A DNA stretch of 47,004 nucleotides from Lichenibacterium minor (GCF_004137685.1 NZ_QYBB01000034.1:1-47004); one strand, 5' to 3'; positions 23,521-31,547 are shown, counted from the first letter of the stretch. Numbers and translations are program-made. The notes: generated by a model from the letters alone, not told the origin.

Positions 23521-25314
23521 ATGCCTTTACTCGCCGGGTCGACACTCAGCATCTATACATCTTCTGGCAGCTTGGTATCGTTCGACGCCGAGACCGGGCG
23601 GATCATGCACCGGCCGGCCGGAGTCGCCTCCAACGGTCTCGGGCTCGACCGAGGTGAAGGCGCAGCCTGTTTGCTCGACGTCCAACCTTTCGGCGCCCGT
23701 CGGCTGGAGGTCGAACCGGATGGTTCGGACCGCCTACGCGTTTCGCCCACGTCCACTCTCCACGAGGTTACCCGCTCGTTGGAGGTCGTCCCGGCGGCCG
23801 GTGGCCGGGTGACGCTGCGCTGGGCCGGCACTTTTCTGACCGCGGACTTGGCGGGAGGCATCACCCTCGCCCCCACCCCTCACCCTGAGTTCTCCTCCTT
23901 CTGGCTGCTTCAACCCGGGCCCGCCTTCGAAGCTCCTGTCTTCCTCCTTCAGAGAGCGGACTGCATCGAAGCGGCGGTCAACGACTTTCTGCCGAACCTG
24001 GGCTTTCCACAGATCGAGCATCTGATTGACAGGTTGGTCAGCGTAGGGCTGTACGGGTCAGCTCTTAACCTGATGTTTCACATCATCGACAGCAATTACT
24101 TCCTCCCGCCGTTTCATGGGCGGAGCCTGTTCGTCCCCGAACTCGACCGGCAACTCTTGCGCATCAGTGATGCGCTGCTGAGGGACATCCGGCCTGACTT
24201 CAGGCCGGCGATGCCCGGAAGGCGCCTAATCATCGCCTCTGAACTATACATGTCGGGAGGTCACTCGAGGGTGATTGAAGACCTAGCGCGATCTTCTTTA
24301 AAAACGAAGATTATCGTTACGGATTGCTTCGGCAACGTCGCCGCGGGTCGCTTCGGCCTGGGCTTCCTCACTCAGCGCCTGCCTGATGTCGAGATTGTTT
24401 TCATGAAGCGTGCTACCCTCGAACACAAAGCCCGTGCTCTTCTGACCGCCGTCGCTCAGCACGGACCTGCGGAGATATTCCTGCTCGGACATCACCAGGA
24501 CCCGACCCTTCCTGCGGCGCTCGCGAGCGAGGACATCCCGTATCGACGAATATTTCTACATCATACCGACAACAACATCTGCCTCGGAGCTACGAGCCGC
24601 ACGTTTGTGTTTGTAAATTTTACGAAATACCATGCCGAAGTCGTATCTGCAGTTAGAGGAATAAAAACTTGCTATCTTCCGCTTTGCGTCGACGACCTCG
24701 GCCCCAAGCCAAATTTTGAGAGGGTCGACCGAATCAGGTCCACCGTCACCTCCGGCGGGCAGGACAAATACAGCCGGTCAGGCACGCTGCCCTACGCCGA
24801 CGTCGTGCGGACGATCCTCAGCGCCATCCCGGGCGACCACTTCCACATCGGCCCACTCCCCACAGATTGGGTCGACGAGATCCGAAGGGCACTCGATGAG
24901 GCAGAGATCGACAGCGGTCGCTTCAGATACCTCGGCGTCGTGCCATCGCTGTGGCGGGCCCTGCTGGATATCGACGCGCAGCTCTATATCGCATCGGCTC
25001 CCAACGGAGGAGCGCGAGCGTCGATTGAGGCACAGGGGGCGGGCTATCCGGTGCTTTTCTACGCGAATCCGACCAACCCAGTCTTGATGCAGGTTGACGA
25101 ATTCAACGCTGACACGTCTCTGAGCTGGAAAGACACCGGTGAGCTTGGCCAATCGTTGCTCGCTATGGGAGAAGACATCCCTTCGCAATCGCGGCGAGCG
25201 CGCCGCTTCTACGAAGAGTCGTTCTCGGGTGAGGCTTTCGCGGAAAATGTCAGACGGCTCGGGGCGACTGCAGGTCCTATGAATGAGGACTTCGACGACC
25301 GGAAGTCGATCTGA
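23521..25314 (+). CDS. Glycosyltransferase with N-terminal beta-rich domain
   Basis: 597 residues. The first 140 are beta-rich and poor in charged helices (LSIYTSSGSLVSFDAETGRI, then ITLAPTPHPEFSSFWLLQPG), resembling a beta-trefoil or fascin-like carbohydrate-binding module. From about residue 230 a GT-B-type domain follows: GRRLIIASELYMSGGHSRVI, KTKIIVTDCFGN, EIFLLGHHQDPTLPAAL, RRIFLHHTDNN, then a C-terminal donor half with DHFHIGPLPTDWVDEIRRAL and YIASAPNGGARASIEAQGAG. No classic EX7E is present. ATG 23521 is preceded by GAGGGTGAGC; a longer frame open to 23482 overlaps the previous stop. The binding-domain reading is inferred from pattern only. Confidence 0.7.
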   Translation: MPLLAGSTLSIYTSSGSLVSFDAETGRIMHRPAGVASNGLGLDRGEGAACLLDVQPFGARRLEVEPDGSDRLRVSPTSTLHEVTRSLEVVPAAGGRVTLRWAGTFLTADLAGGITLAPTPHPEFSSFWLLQPGPAFEAPVFLLQRADCIEAAVNDFLPNLGFPQIEHLIDRLVSVGLYGSALNLMFHIIDSNYFLPPFHGRSLFVPELDRQLLRISDALLRDIRPDFRPAMPGRRLIIASELYMSGGHSRVIEDLARSSLKTKIIVTDCFGNVAAGRFGLGFLTQRLPDVEIVFMKRATLEHKARALLTAVAQHGPAEIFLLGHHQDPTLPAALASEDIPYRRIFLHHTDNNICLGATSRTFVFVNFTKYHAEVVSAVRGIKTCYLPLCVDDLGPKPNFERVDRIRSTVTSGGQDKYSRSGTLPYADVVRTILSAIPGDHFHIGPLPTDWVDEIRRALDEAEIDSGRFRYLGVVPSLWRALLDIDAQLYIASAPNGGARASIEAQGAGYPVLFYANPTNPVLMQVDEFNADTSLSWKDTGELGQSLLAMGEDIPSQSRRARRFYEESFSGEAFAENVRRLGATAGPMNEDFDDRKSI

Positions 25315-25379
25315 ACCGAGCGGCTCGGGTGGTTCGACTCTTGTAGAGCATGCAGCGTGACAGGAGTGCGGGGGAGAAT

Positions 25380-26045
25380 ATGGTCGATTTGGTCATTTAC
25401 GGATTGGGCGAGACCGCCGTTCTCGCGCATGAATATTTTTTGCACGATAGCGAGCACCGTGTCGTTGCCTTCACCGTGGATCGCTCCTACGTCGAGTCCG
25501 AGCAATTTCGCTCCTTGCCCGTGGTCGCTTTCGAGGATGTGGCAAGCTCTTTCCCGCCGTCCGAATATGCCATGTTCGCGGCCTCAGCGAGCAGCCGCCT
25601 GAATCGCGACCGTGCGGGCATGTTCGCCAAGGCCAAGGACAAGAACTATCGCTGCCTTTCCTACGTCAGCAGCCGCGCCTTCGTGTGGCACAACGTCGAG
25701 ATTGGTGAGAACTGCTTCATCCTTGAGCACAACACCCTGCAACCCTTTACGAAGGTCGGTGACAACGCGGTGCTTTGGAGCGGCAACCACGTCGGCCATC
25801 GGACGAATATCGGCCGGCATTGTTTTATCACCTCGCACGTCGTGATCTCTGGCTACTGTAAGGTGGGGGATCACAGCTTTTTGGGCGTCAACGCCGCCGT
25901 GGCCGACGGCGTGTCGATCGCGGCCGACAATTATGTCGCCATGGGCAGTGTGGTTCAGAAGGACACGCAGGAGGACGGGGTTTATCAGGGCAATCCCGCC
26001 GAGCGTCGAAACCTGTCGGCGAAACGGTTCTGCAAGGTGCGGTGA
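25380..26045 (+). CDS. NeuD/PglD-type sugar acyltransferase
   Basis: 221 residues. An N-terminal Rossmann-like part (DLVIYGLGETAVLAHEYFL) is followed by a left-handed beta-helix of hexapeptide repeats: IGENCFILEHNTLQPFTKVG, NAVLWSGNHVGHRTNIG, HCFITSHVVISGYCKVGDHS, FLGVNAAVADGVSIAADNYV. GNHVGHRTNIG carries the histidine expected for catalysis. The family N- or O-acylates nucleotide-linked amino sugars or sialic acids using acyl-CoA. With fdtA/fdtB close by, it may play the FdtC role (N-acetylation of dTDP-3-amino-3,6-dideoxyhexose). The ATG at 25380 has GGGGGAG upstream. The next gene starts 4 bp after its stop. Confidence 0.85.
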   Translation: MVDLVIYGLGETAVLAHEYFLHDSEHRVVAFTVDRSYVESEQFRSLPVVAFEDVASSFPPSEYAMFAASASSRLNRDRAGMFAKAKDKNYRCLSYVSSRAFVWHNVEIGENCFILEHNTLQPFTKVGDNAVLWSGNHVGHRTNIGRHCFITSHVVISGYCKVGDHSFLGVNAAVADGVSIAADNYVAMGSVVQKDTQEDGVYQGNPAERRNLSAKRFCKVR

Positions 26046-26049
26046 CGGC

Positions 26050-26961
26050 ATGGGCTGGGTCAAAAAAGGGCGCATCTTCAACCCGGACGGCAGCGGCGAT
26101 TGGATGCACAATTCCGTCCTGACGCCGACGCCGTTACTGCTCGGCGACGAGACCATCCGGATCTATGCGTCTTTCCGCGACCGGGAGGGTCGTGGTCGCA
26201 TCGGCTTCCTAGATCTCGACGCGCGAGACCCGTCGCGCATCCTGTCTGTCGGCCGTGTTCCGGTGCTAGACCTTGGTCGTCCGGGGTGTTTCGATGACAA
26301 CGGCATGCTGCTGGGCGACATCGTCCGCGTCGGCGACCAAGTCTACATGTATTACGTCGGCTTTCAGATAACGAGGCAGGTCAAGTTTCTGGCTTTCTCC
26401 GGACTGGCGATCAGCGTCGATGGTGGCAAGAGCTTCGAAAGGGTTAGTTCGGCGCCCGTTATGGATCGTGTCGATAACGGGCTCTTCATCCGCGCGATCC
26501 ACACCGTTCTAGCCGAGGGGGACGTCTTTCGCATCTGGTATGCGGCCGGCAACGGATGGAGGACGATCGACGGCGTAGACTATCCTGAATACGACATCCG
26601 CTATACGGAGTCTCCCGACGGGCGGCATTTTCCCGACGCATGCGGGCGGCCCGTCCTGGGCTGCGGTCCAGGTGAATACCGCATCGGGCGGCCCCGCGTT
26701 CGCAAGGTGGATGGTGGTTACGAGATGCGTTTCACCTTCGACACGCTTGACAAGCAATACACGACAGGCAAGGCCTATTCGACCGATGGCCTGTCGTGGA
26801 CCCGCAGTGATGAGGTCGACGTGCCTCGCTCGGCCTCGGGTTGGGACAGCCGTGAGGTCAGTTACCCTTGCGTGCTCGATACCCCGCACGGGCGGTACAT
26901 GTTCTACGGCGGCAACGGGATGGGTCGGGACGGATTCGGCTACGCCGTCTGGTCGCCGTGA
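26050..26961 (+). CDS. Five-bladed beta-propeller protein, glycosidase-like (GH43/GH32/GH130 type)
   Basis: 303 residues. Repeating beta blades have the character of glycosidase propellers: MHNSVLTPTPLLLGDETIRI, GRGRIGFLDLDARDPSRIL, PGCFDDNGMLLGDIVRVGDQ, VYMYYVGFQ, FRIWYAAGNGW, YDIRYTESPDGRHF, YEMRFTFDTLDKQYTTGKAY, and RYMFYGGNGMGRDGFGYAVW. Acidic residues on the first, middle and late blades could be catalytic, but I cannot assign them with confidence. In glycan clusters such proteins may trim a repeat unit or act on linkages during assembly. No signal peptide is seen, so it is probably cytoplasmic. An IS630 element lies immediately after its stop codon without damaging it. Confidence 0.7.
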   Translation: MGWVKKGRIFNPDGSGDWMHNSVLTPTPLLLGDETIRIYASFRDREGRGRIGFLDLDARDPSRILSVGRVPVLDLGRPGCFDDNGMLLGDIVRVGDQVYMYYVGFQITRQVKFLAFSGLAISVDGGKSFERVSSAPVMDRVDNGLFIRAIHTVLAEGDVFRIWYAAGNGWRTIDGVDYPEYDIRYTESPDGRHFPDACGRPVLGCGPGEYRIGRPRVRKVDGGYEMRFTFDTLDKQYTTGKAYSTDGLSWTRSDEVDVPRSASGWDSREVSYPCVLDTPHGRYMFYGGNGMGRDGFGYAVWSP

Positions 26962-26977
26962 TACGGGATCCGCGAGA

Positions 26978-27558
26978 TTAGGCCGGGGCATGATTTTTGG
27001 GCCACCAGGCGAAGTTTGTGCGCGAGCTGATCTCGGGTTGGCGGGTGGTGAGGTCGGTGCACCGCTCGGTGATGGTGTCGATGAGCCTGGTCAGGGTGGG
27101 GACGAACCTGTTGACGACCGGCTCGTCCACCAGCGTCCAGAGCGTCTCGGCGGGCTGCAGTTCGGGACTGTAGGGCGGCAGGTAGACCAGCTTGAGGCCG
27201 TCCGGCACGGCGAGGTTGGGCAGGGTGTGCCAGTCGGCGTTGTCGAGCAGCAGCACGACGCGCTTCTCGGGACCGGCGCCGACCGCGCGGGCGAAGGCGT
27301 CGAGCAGGTCGGCGAACAGCGGCTTGGACACGGTGTCGGTCAGGTACCACACCGTCTCGCCCGTGGCCGGGCCCACGAAGGCGGTGACATAGAGCCACTG
27401 GAAGCGGTGGTGGCCGAGGGCTGTCGGGCGCTCTCCCTTCGGCGCCCACACCGAGCGCAGCACCGGCTTCAGGCCGAGGCGGTGCTCGTCGGTGCAGAAC
27501 ACCTCGACGGGGACGCCGGGATGGGCGGCCGCTTCCTCCGCGACGGCGTCCGCCAGCT
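26978..27558 (-). CDS. IS630 transposase, second frame (DDE catalytic part)
   Basis: Carries the catalytic domain: VFCTDEHRLGLKPVLRSVWA with the first Asp, VVLLLDNADWHTLP with the second, and LVYLPPYSPELQPAETLWTL with the Glu, the family's D-D-E layout. Sense begins right after the A7 run (KKLADAVAEEAAAHPGVPVE), so it is most likely made only as a fusion with the first frame through slippage at 27558-27564. A separate downstream start at 27502 (MFCTDEH) would remove part of the linker. It ends at 26978. Confidence 0.82.
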
Positions 27559-28041
27559 TTTTTTAAATGCCGCCGCCTCTTCGGCCGTGGCGGACTTCGG
27601 GTTCCTGGGCCGCGGCCGCTGCAACGACCAGCCGAGCGCCTTCAGCGCTTCCCAGCCGCGCTGGGGCAGCACGCGCTCCAGGCCGAGATGGGCCGCCATG
27701 ACGTCGGCCACCTTGCGGCTCGACCACAGGCCGCCGTCGGGCGGCGGCTCGGCCAGCCGCAGCCGCACCACCTCCAGCACCTCCGCTGTCAGCAGGCTCG
27801 GCTTGAGGCCGTTATGCCGTCGCCCGTTGGCCAGGGCGTCGGGCCCGGACGCGTTGTAGCGCTCCAGCAGTTGCTCGACCCAGCGCGTTCCAAAAGCCGT
27901 CACCTTGGACGTCGCTTCCACCGTGTGGCCCTGCGCCAGCAGCCAGATCACCTGCACGTGACGGGCCTCGACCGGATCAGGGCAGGTCCTGAAACGTCGC
28001 TCCAGTTCCGGAATGTCCAGGTGATCCGCGACGCGCCTCAT
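27469..28041 (-). CDS. IS630 transposase, first frame (DNA-binding part)
   Basis: Starts at ATG 28041 (MRRVADHLDIPELERRFRTC) with a helix-turn-helix region: RHVQVIWLLAQGHTVEATSK followed by WVEQLLERYNASGPDAL, and a second winged-helix part LTAEVLEVVRLRLAEPPPDG through VAAHLGLE-type helices to ATAEEAAAFKK. Beyond the run of seven A (plus-strand T at 27558-27564) the frame continues with meaningless Arg/Pro/Ser-rich sequence, so the sensible protein switches here to the second frame. This may be programmed slippage, which some IS630 relatives use, or a disabling mutation. Confidence 0.8.
   Translation of the reverse strand: MRRVADHLDIPELERRFRTCPDPVEARHVQVIWLLAQGHTVEATSKVTAFGTRWVEQLLERYNASGPDALANGRRHNGLKPSLLTAEVLEVVRLRLAEPPPDGGLWSSRKVADVMAAHLGLERVLPQRGWEALKALGWSLQRPRPRNPKSATAEEAAAFKKSWRTPSRRKRPPIPASPSRCSAPTSTASA
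27558..27564 (-). promoter_or_regulatory. Slippery A7 run between the two IS630 frames
   Basis: On the minus strand the sequence is GCA TTT AAA AAA AGC. Gain of one A in the message, or a backward slip of one base, gives AAA AAA AAG CTG and joins the DNA-binding frame to the DDE frame. It sits exactly where sense moves from one frame to the other. Confidence 0.6.
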
Positions 28042-28166
28042 GGCACAGCCCTCCAGCAGGGCCTCGAGCCTAAACCCATCTCGGCGCGGCGGGAATCCGA
28101 TCACAACGAGTCAATGCCGCGGATCCGGTATGAGTGATCCCGGCGCACAACTTATTGATGCGGTTC

Positions 28167-29144
28167 TCAGGAGCGCAGATTCCGAGCGGCTAAAGGCAGC
28201 TCGAGGTCCACTTCGAACTGAGGGCAGACGATCGGCCGTCCCCCGAACATCTCCTTTTGACTGATTAAGCCTTCGTTCAGTTTCTGTCCGCCTTGTTCCG
28301 TCGAGATGCCGAAGCTCATATATTTCATGCCACGATAAAAGACTGACTGCATTGTCGAGACGATTAGGTCGAGCGCTCCGACCTCTCGTCCAGCTGGCCG
28401 CGCCGCCATGTACTGAGTGTGTACCGCCTGTCCACAATCGAAGGCGAGGACATATGCTAGAGCAGAGTCTCCATGTTTCGCCGACAGCAGTTTGATGTGG
28501 CCTGGGAAGCGAGTCATCAGCAATTCGACTTCGGCCGCACTGTGGACGGGCTTAGCCCCGTGCCTCGCTAGCGCTTCGCTCAAGCAGTCGAGGAAGTCGG
28601 CCACATCGGTGCTTTCTGAGACCGTGAGGCCAGCGCGTCGAGCTTTTGATAAGGAATGCTTTTTGCCTTTCGACCACGGCAGGCTGTCCTGTAGATCGAC
28701 GATCGACGATACATCTTGCCGCACTAAGCGGGCACCGGCCCTAAAAAGGCAATACAGGTCTTCGTCTGACGGCTTACGATGGTAACAGGATGGAATAGCT
28801 TTGTAGAGAAATCTCGAAATATTCGCGTCTCGAAAATGCTTCATCGCGGCATCGAAAACGTTGATCATGTTGGCCATCGTCATGCGATGATCGATGATGA
28901 ATCCGCCATAGGTTAAACCCGGATGGCTCGAAACAACGGTACCGTCAATTGCGGCAGGTAAAAGGGATAGGATGTCGCCCTTGCCATCGAGAATCATCAA
29001 AGATCGATCTCGGAAGCGGTCCGCGTGATAATCCATATATTTTCGGTCGATCAGAAACGTGCCGTTCTTGCTCCGACTCAGAAACTCGTTCCAGGCAGCA
29101 AACAGGTCCGGTGAGTAAGATGTGACAGTGAGGATGGAGCTCAT
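28167..29144 (-). CDS. GNAT/FemAB-like acyltransferase
   Basis: 325 residues with a double GNAT-like layout as in FemAB and BioF2-type acetyltransferases. Hallmarks are WNEFLSRSKNGTFLIDRKYM, DYHADRFRDRSLMILDG, a SHPGLTYGGFIID stretch, FLYKAIPSCYHRKPSDEDLY, and a C-terminal part with HIKLLSAKHGDSALAYVLAF, QAVHTQYMAARPAGREVGAL and SFGISTEQGGQKLNEGL. It follows fdtB by 33 bp on the same strand, so it probably acylates the amino group of the 3-amino-3,6-dideoxyhexose made by FdtA and FdtB. FemAB relatives can use aminoacyl-tRNA, others acyl-CoA; the sequence does not tell which applies here. Confidence 0.78.
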   Translation of the reverse strand: MSSILTVTSYSPDLFAAWNEFLSRSKNGTFLIDRKYMDYHADRFRDRSLMILDGKGDILSLLPAAIDGTVVSSHPGLTYGGFIIDHRMTMANMINVFDAAMKHFRDANISRFLYKAIPSCYHRKPSDEDLYCLFRAGARLVRQDVSSIVDLQDSLPWSKGKKHSLSKARRAGLTVSESTDVADFLDCLSEALARHGAKPVHSAAEVELLMTRFPGHIKLLSAKHGDSALAYVLAFDCGQAVHTQYMAARPAGREVGALDLIVSTMQSVFYRGMKYMSFGISTEQGGQKLNEGLISQKEMFGGRPIVCPQFEVDLELPLAARNLRS

Positions 29145-29177
29145 GGTGACGCTTCTCTTCGCGCGGAGAGGGCAACC

Positions 29178-30287
29178 TCACCCCGGCAGGCGGGAGCGGA
29201 TGACCTCCGCCACGCGATCGACCTGACCTACGCTCATCTCCGGCCAAATCGGCAGACTGAGTGCCGTTCGAGCTATGCGTTCGGCGGCCGGGAAGGAGCC
29301 GGCCCCATATCCGAACCGGCGCAGCGCCGGCTGATAATGGGGCAGTATGGGGTAGTGCACGAGCGTCGATATGCCGGCTTCCGCCAGGGCGGCCGAGAGT
29401 GCGGTTCGATCATCCACCCTTACCACGAAGAGGTGCCAAGCGGAACTATGCCCGTCGCCGTCGGCCGGAGGCAGCGTCAGGCCGGAGATGTCGGCTAGGC
29501 GCTCACGGTAGGCCTCGGCGAGTCGACGGCGCCGTGCGTTGCCCGCCGCGAGGCCGGGCAGCTTCTTGCGCAGGATAGCGGCTTGCAGTTCGTCCAGCCG
29601 CGAATTCAGGCCCGCCAACTCGTGCTCGTATTTGACCTTAGACCCATAGTTGCCGAGCATGCGCACCCTCTCGGCCACCGCGCTTTCATTGGTCGTCACC
29701 GCGCCGCCGTCGCCAAGGGCACCGAGGTTCTTTGTTGGATAGAAGCTGAATGCTGCGGCGTCGCCGATTGATCCCGCCGTGCCGCAGGGACCGACCGCGC
29801 CATGCGCTTGGGCGGCGTCCTCGATGACCACGATCCCGCGCGCCCTGGCGACCGGGAGCACGGCTCCGAGGTCCGCCACCCGGCCGTACAGATGGACCGG
29901 CACGATGGCACGTGTCCTCGGCGTGACCGCGGCCAAAGACGCCTCTGGGTCGAGCAGGAACGTGTCCGCGTCGACATCGACCCCCACCGGCCGTGCTCCG
30001 ACCTCGATGACGGCGAGCCAAGTTGCGATGAAGGTGTGCGCCGGAACGATCACCTCGTCGCCGGGCCCGACCCCATAGGCCATGAGGGCGAGTCGCAACG
30101 CATCGAGCCCGTTACCGGCGCCGACTGCCCGTTGCGCCCCGCAGGCGCGCGCGAACTCGCTCTCGAAGGCGGCGACCTCGGATCCCATGATGAATTGGGA
30201 CCGGGCCAGGGTGGACTTGAATGCCTCCGCGAGTTCTGGAGCCAGCGCCTCGTGCGCTTCCGACAGGTCGAAGAACGGAATTTTCAA
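29178..30287 (-). CDS. fdtB: DegT/DnrJ/EryC1/StrS-type sugar aminotransferase, FdtB-like
   Basis: 369 residues, PLP-dependent. PFFDLSEAHEALAPEL opens the chain, AGNGLDALRLALMAYGVGPG and DEVIVPAHTFIATWLAV follow, D157 (VVIEDAAQAHGA) contacts the cofactor pyridine nitrogen, and K186 in FSFYPTKNLGALGDGGAV is the Schiff-base lysine. HYPILPHYQPALRRFGY is the usual C-terminal signature. Together with the FdtA-type isomerase just upstream, the likely reaction is transamination of dTDP-3-keto-6-deoxygalactose to dTDP-3-amino-3,6-dideoxygalactose (Fuc3N). The glucose-configured QdtB reaction cannot be excluded by eye. The ATG overlaps the fdtA stop by 4 bp (ATGA). Confidence 0.9.
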   Translation of the reverse strand: MKIPFFDLSEAHEALAPELAEAFKSTLARSQFIMGSEVAAFESEFARACGAQRAVGAGNGLDALRLALMAYGVGPGDEVIVPAHTFIATWLAVIEVGARPVGVDVDADTFLLDPEASLAAVTPRTRAIVPVHLYGRVADLGAVLPVARARGIVVIEDAAQAHGAVGPCGTAGSIGDAAAFSFYPTKNLGALGDGGAVTTNESAVAERVRMLGNYGSKVKYEHELAGLNSRLDELQAAILRKKLPGLAAGNARRRRLAEAYRERLADISGLTLPPADGDGHSSAWHLFVVRVDDRTALSAALAEAGISTLVHYPILPHYQPALRRFGYGAGSFPAAERIARTALSLPIWPEMSVGQVDRVAEVIRSRLPG

Positions 30288-30691
30288 TCGCGGTTCCGGA
30301 GGTTAGAGTGAAAGTCCGAGTAGCTACGATAATAATCTGATTCTTCATAGGGCAATGACGCCAAGCAGAGGCAGACCGCTCCGGATGAAAAGTTGTCGAT
30401 CACGCGCCACACCATCGATCCTAGCAGGACCCCAATGTGCGCGCGCCGAAGCGTGATCGTTTCCTGCCGTGTTCCGTCATCGAGGTGTAGGTCGAAGCTG
30501 CCCGACATGGCAATGATGACTTGTTGAAGCCGCTTGTGCGCGTGCCCGGCCCGTTCCGCCCCGCCTGGAACATCGTAAAGGTAGTAGACACGCTGAATAT
30601 CGAACGGCACATGCCGATTGCCTTCGACAAAGGTTAGATTACCACGCACGTCGTGAATTTGGGGAAGTTCAATCGTGCGCCACTTGCCCAT
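30284..30691 (-). CDS. fdtA: dTDP-4-keto-6-deoxyhexose 3,4-ketoisomerase, FdtA-like cupin
   Basis: 135 residues, a single-domain cupin. DVRGNLTFVEGNRHVPFDIQ, RVYYLYDVPGGAERAGHAHK and LQQVIIAMSGSFDLHLDDG are signatures of the FdtA/WxcM isomerases, with the metal- or substrate-facing His pair in GHAHKRLQQ. It converts dTDP-4-keto-6-deoxyglucose to a 3-keto isomer, the substrate for FdtB. The FdtA (galacto) versus QdtA (gluco) outcome cannot be settled from the sequence alone. GAGGAG precedes ATG 30691. It is the first gene of the minus-strand operon fdtA-fdtB-acyltransferase. The dTDP-glucose synthase and dehydratase that feed it are not in the window. Confidence 0.9.
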   Translation of the reverse strand: MGKWRTIELPQIHDVRGNLTFVEGNRHVPFDIQRVYYLYDVPGGAERAGHAHKRLQQVIIAMSGSFDLHLDDGTRQETITLRRAHIGVLLGSMVWRVIDNFSSGAVCLCLASLPYEESDYYRSYSDFHSNLRNRD

Positions 30692-30896
30692 TCACGTCAT
30701 CTCCTCATCGAACGTCTTGCCATCAGGTTCGCCGCCCGTACCCCGTCGCACATAGGCCCGGCTCTGCCCTTCCGGGTTTGTGGTCCGAAGACACATATCC
30801 CAGTTTGCTCTCAGGTGTACCTTCGCCGATGTCTAGCCTTAATCGAGCGCCGATTCTATAAGTCGCCGACACAAATTCCGCGCGGAGGGCACCGAT
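30692..30896. promoter_or_regulatory. Divergent intergenic region between fdtA and the 30897 gene
   Basis: 205 bp between divergently read genes, so it should hold promoters for both. A TATAAG at 30857-30862 could be a -10 element for the rightward gene, but no matching -35 was found. The rightward start is preceded by GGAGGG, the leftward one by GAGGAG. Confidence 0.35.
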
Positions 30897-31547
30897 TTGA
30901 AAGGTAGCGATCATTACGCTGTCACCACCGTCGTCATCCGCACCATCGGCCGGGCCACCCTCCAGCGCGCGGTCGACAGCGCCCACGCCGAGGGCTACCG
31001 CGCCCTAGTGGTCGCCGACGGCCCGTTCAAGCCAGACATCGCGCTGCCGGACGGCTTCGGCATGGTGCTGCTCGGCCGGCGCTGGGGCTTTTACGGCGGC
31101 ATGGCGGCCAACGTCGGGGCGGCGCTGGCTCGCACGCCCTTCATCACCTTCCTCGATGACGATGACGAGTTCCTCCCCGGCACGGGCGCGCGGTTCCGCG
31201 CCGACCTCGCGGCGCGGCGGGACACCGACATCGTGATCGCCGGCACGCTCTACGACCGCGAGATCACCGTCGTGCCCGACGATGGCCCGCGCTATGCCAC
31301 CCGCACGCTCTGCGTCGACCCGGGGCGCGGCGTGGTGGTGGGCAACGTCCACATGGCGACCTTTAAGGTCGACCTCTTCGCCCGCATGCCCTTCCTCGAT
31401 CAGGTGCCCCCAGGCAAGGATGCACATTCCGACTTCTACCAGATCCGTTGGTGGGTGCAGGCCGGCCATTCCATCGCCTGGGTGGGCTATCCCATCTACA
31501 ACATGCGGCCGGTGGCGGGCGGCGGCAACGGCCGCGGCGGACCGTGA
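30897..31547 (+). CDS. Small GT2-type glycosyltransferase
   Basis: 216 residues. A GT-A start TTVVIRTIGRATLQRAVDSA leads to FITFLDDDDEFLPGTGARF, where the DDD stretch is the nucleotide-sugar and metal site. A later GVVVGNVHMATFKVDLFARM and RWWVQAGHSIAWVGYPIY complete the fold. It is shorter than standard GT2 enzymes but complete in these blocks. The TTG start is supported by GGAGGG seven bases upstream. It begins the rightward unit whose next gene is the GT-A-like protein at 31620. Confidence 0.75.
   Translation: MKGSDHYAVTTVVIRTIGRATLQRAVDSAHAEGYRALVVADGPFKPDIALPDGFGMVLLGRRWGFYGGMAANVGAALARTPFITFLDDDDEFLPGTGARFRADLAARRDTDIVIAGTLYDREITVVPDDGPRYATRTLCVDPGRGVVVGNVHMATFKVDLFARMPFLDQVPPGKDAHSDFYQIRWWVQAGHSIAWVGYPIYNMRPVAGGGNGRGGP

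Larger units (their letters stand above)
26964..28128 (-). mobile_element. IS630-family insertion sequence, complete
   Basis: 1165 bp flanked by the dinucleotide TA (26962-26963 and 28129-28130), the target duplication typical of IS630. The ends are imperfect inverted repeats: CGGGATCCGCGAGATT on the left and CCGGATCCGCGGCATT on the right, with 13 of 16 positions equal. Inside are two reading frames that together make one transposase. Without it the site would read GCCGTGATATGAGTG. It sits between two convergent gene groups, one base past a stop codon. Confidence 0.88.

Noticed and set aside
26672..27859. 395-residue plus-strand frame through the IS630 element
   Set aside because: It starts in another gene and runs antisense to the transposase frames with no family resemblance.
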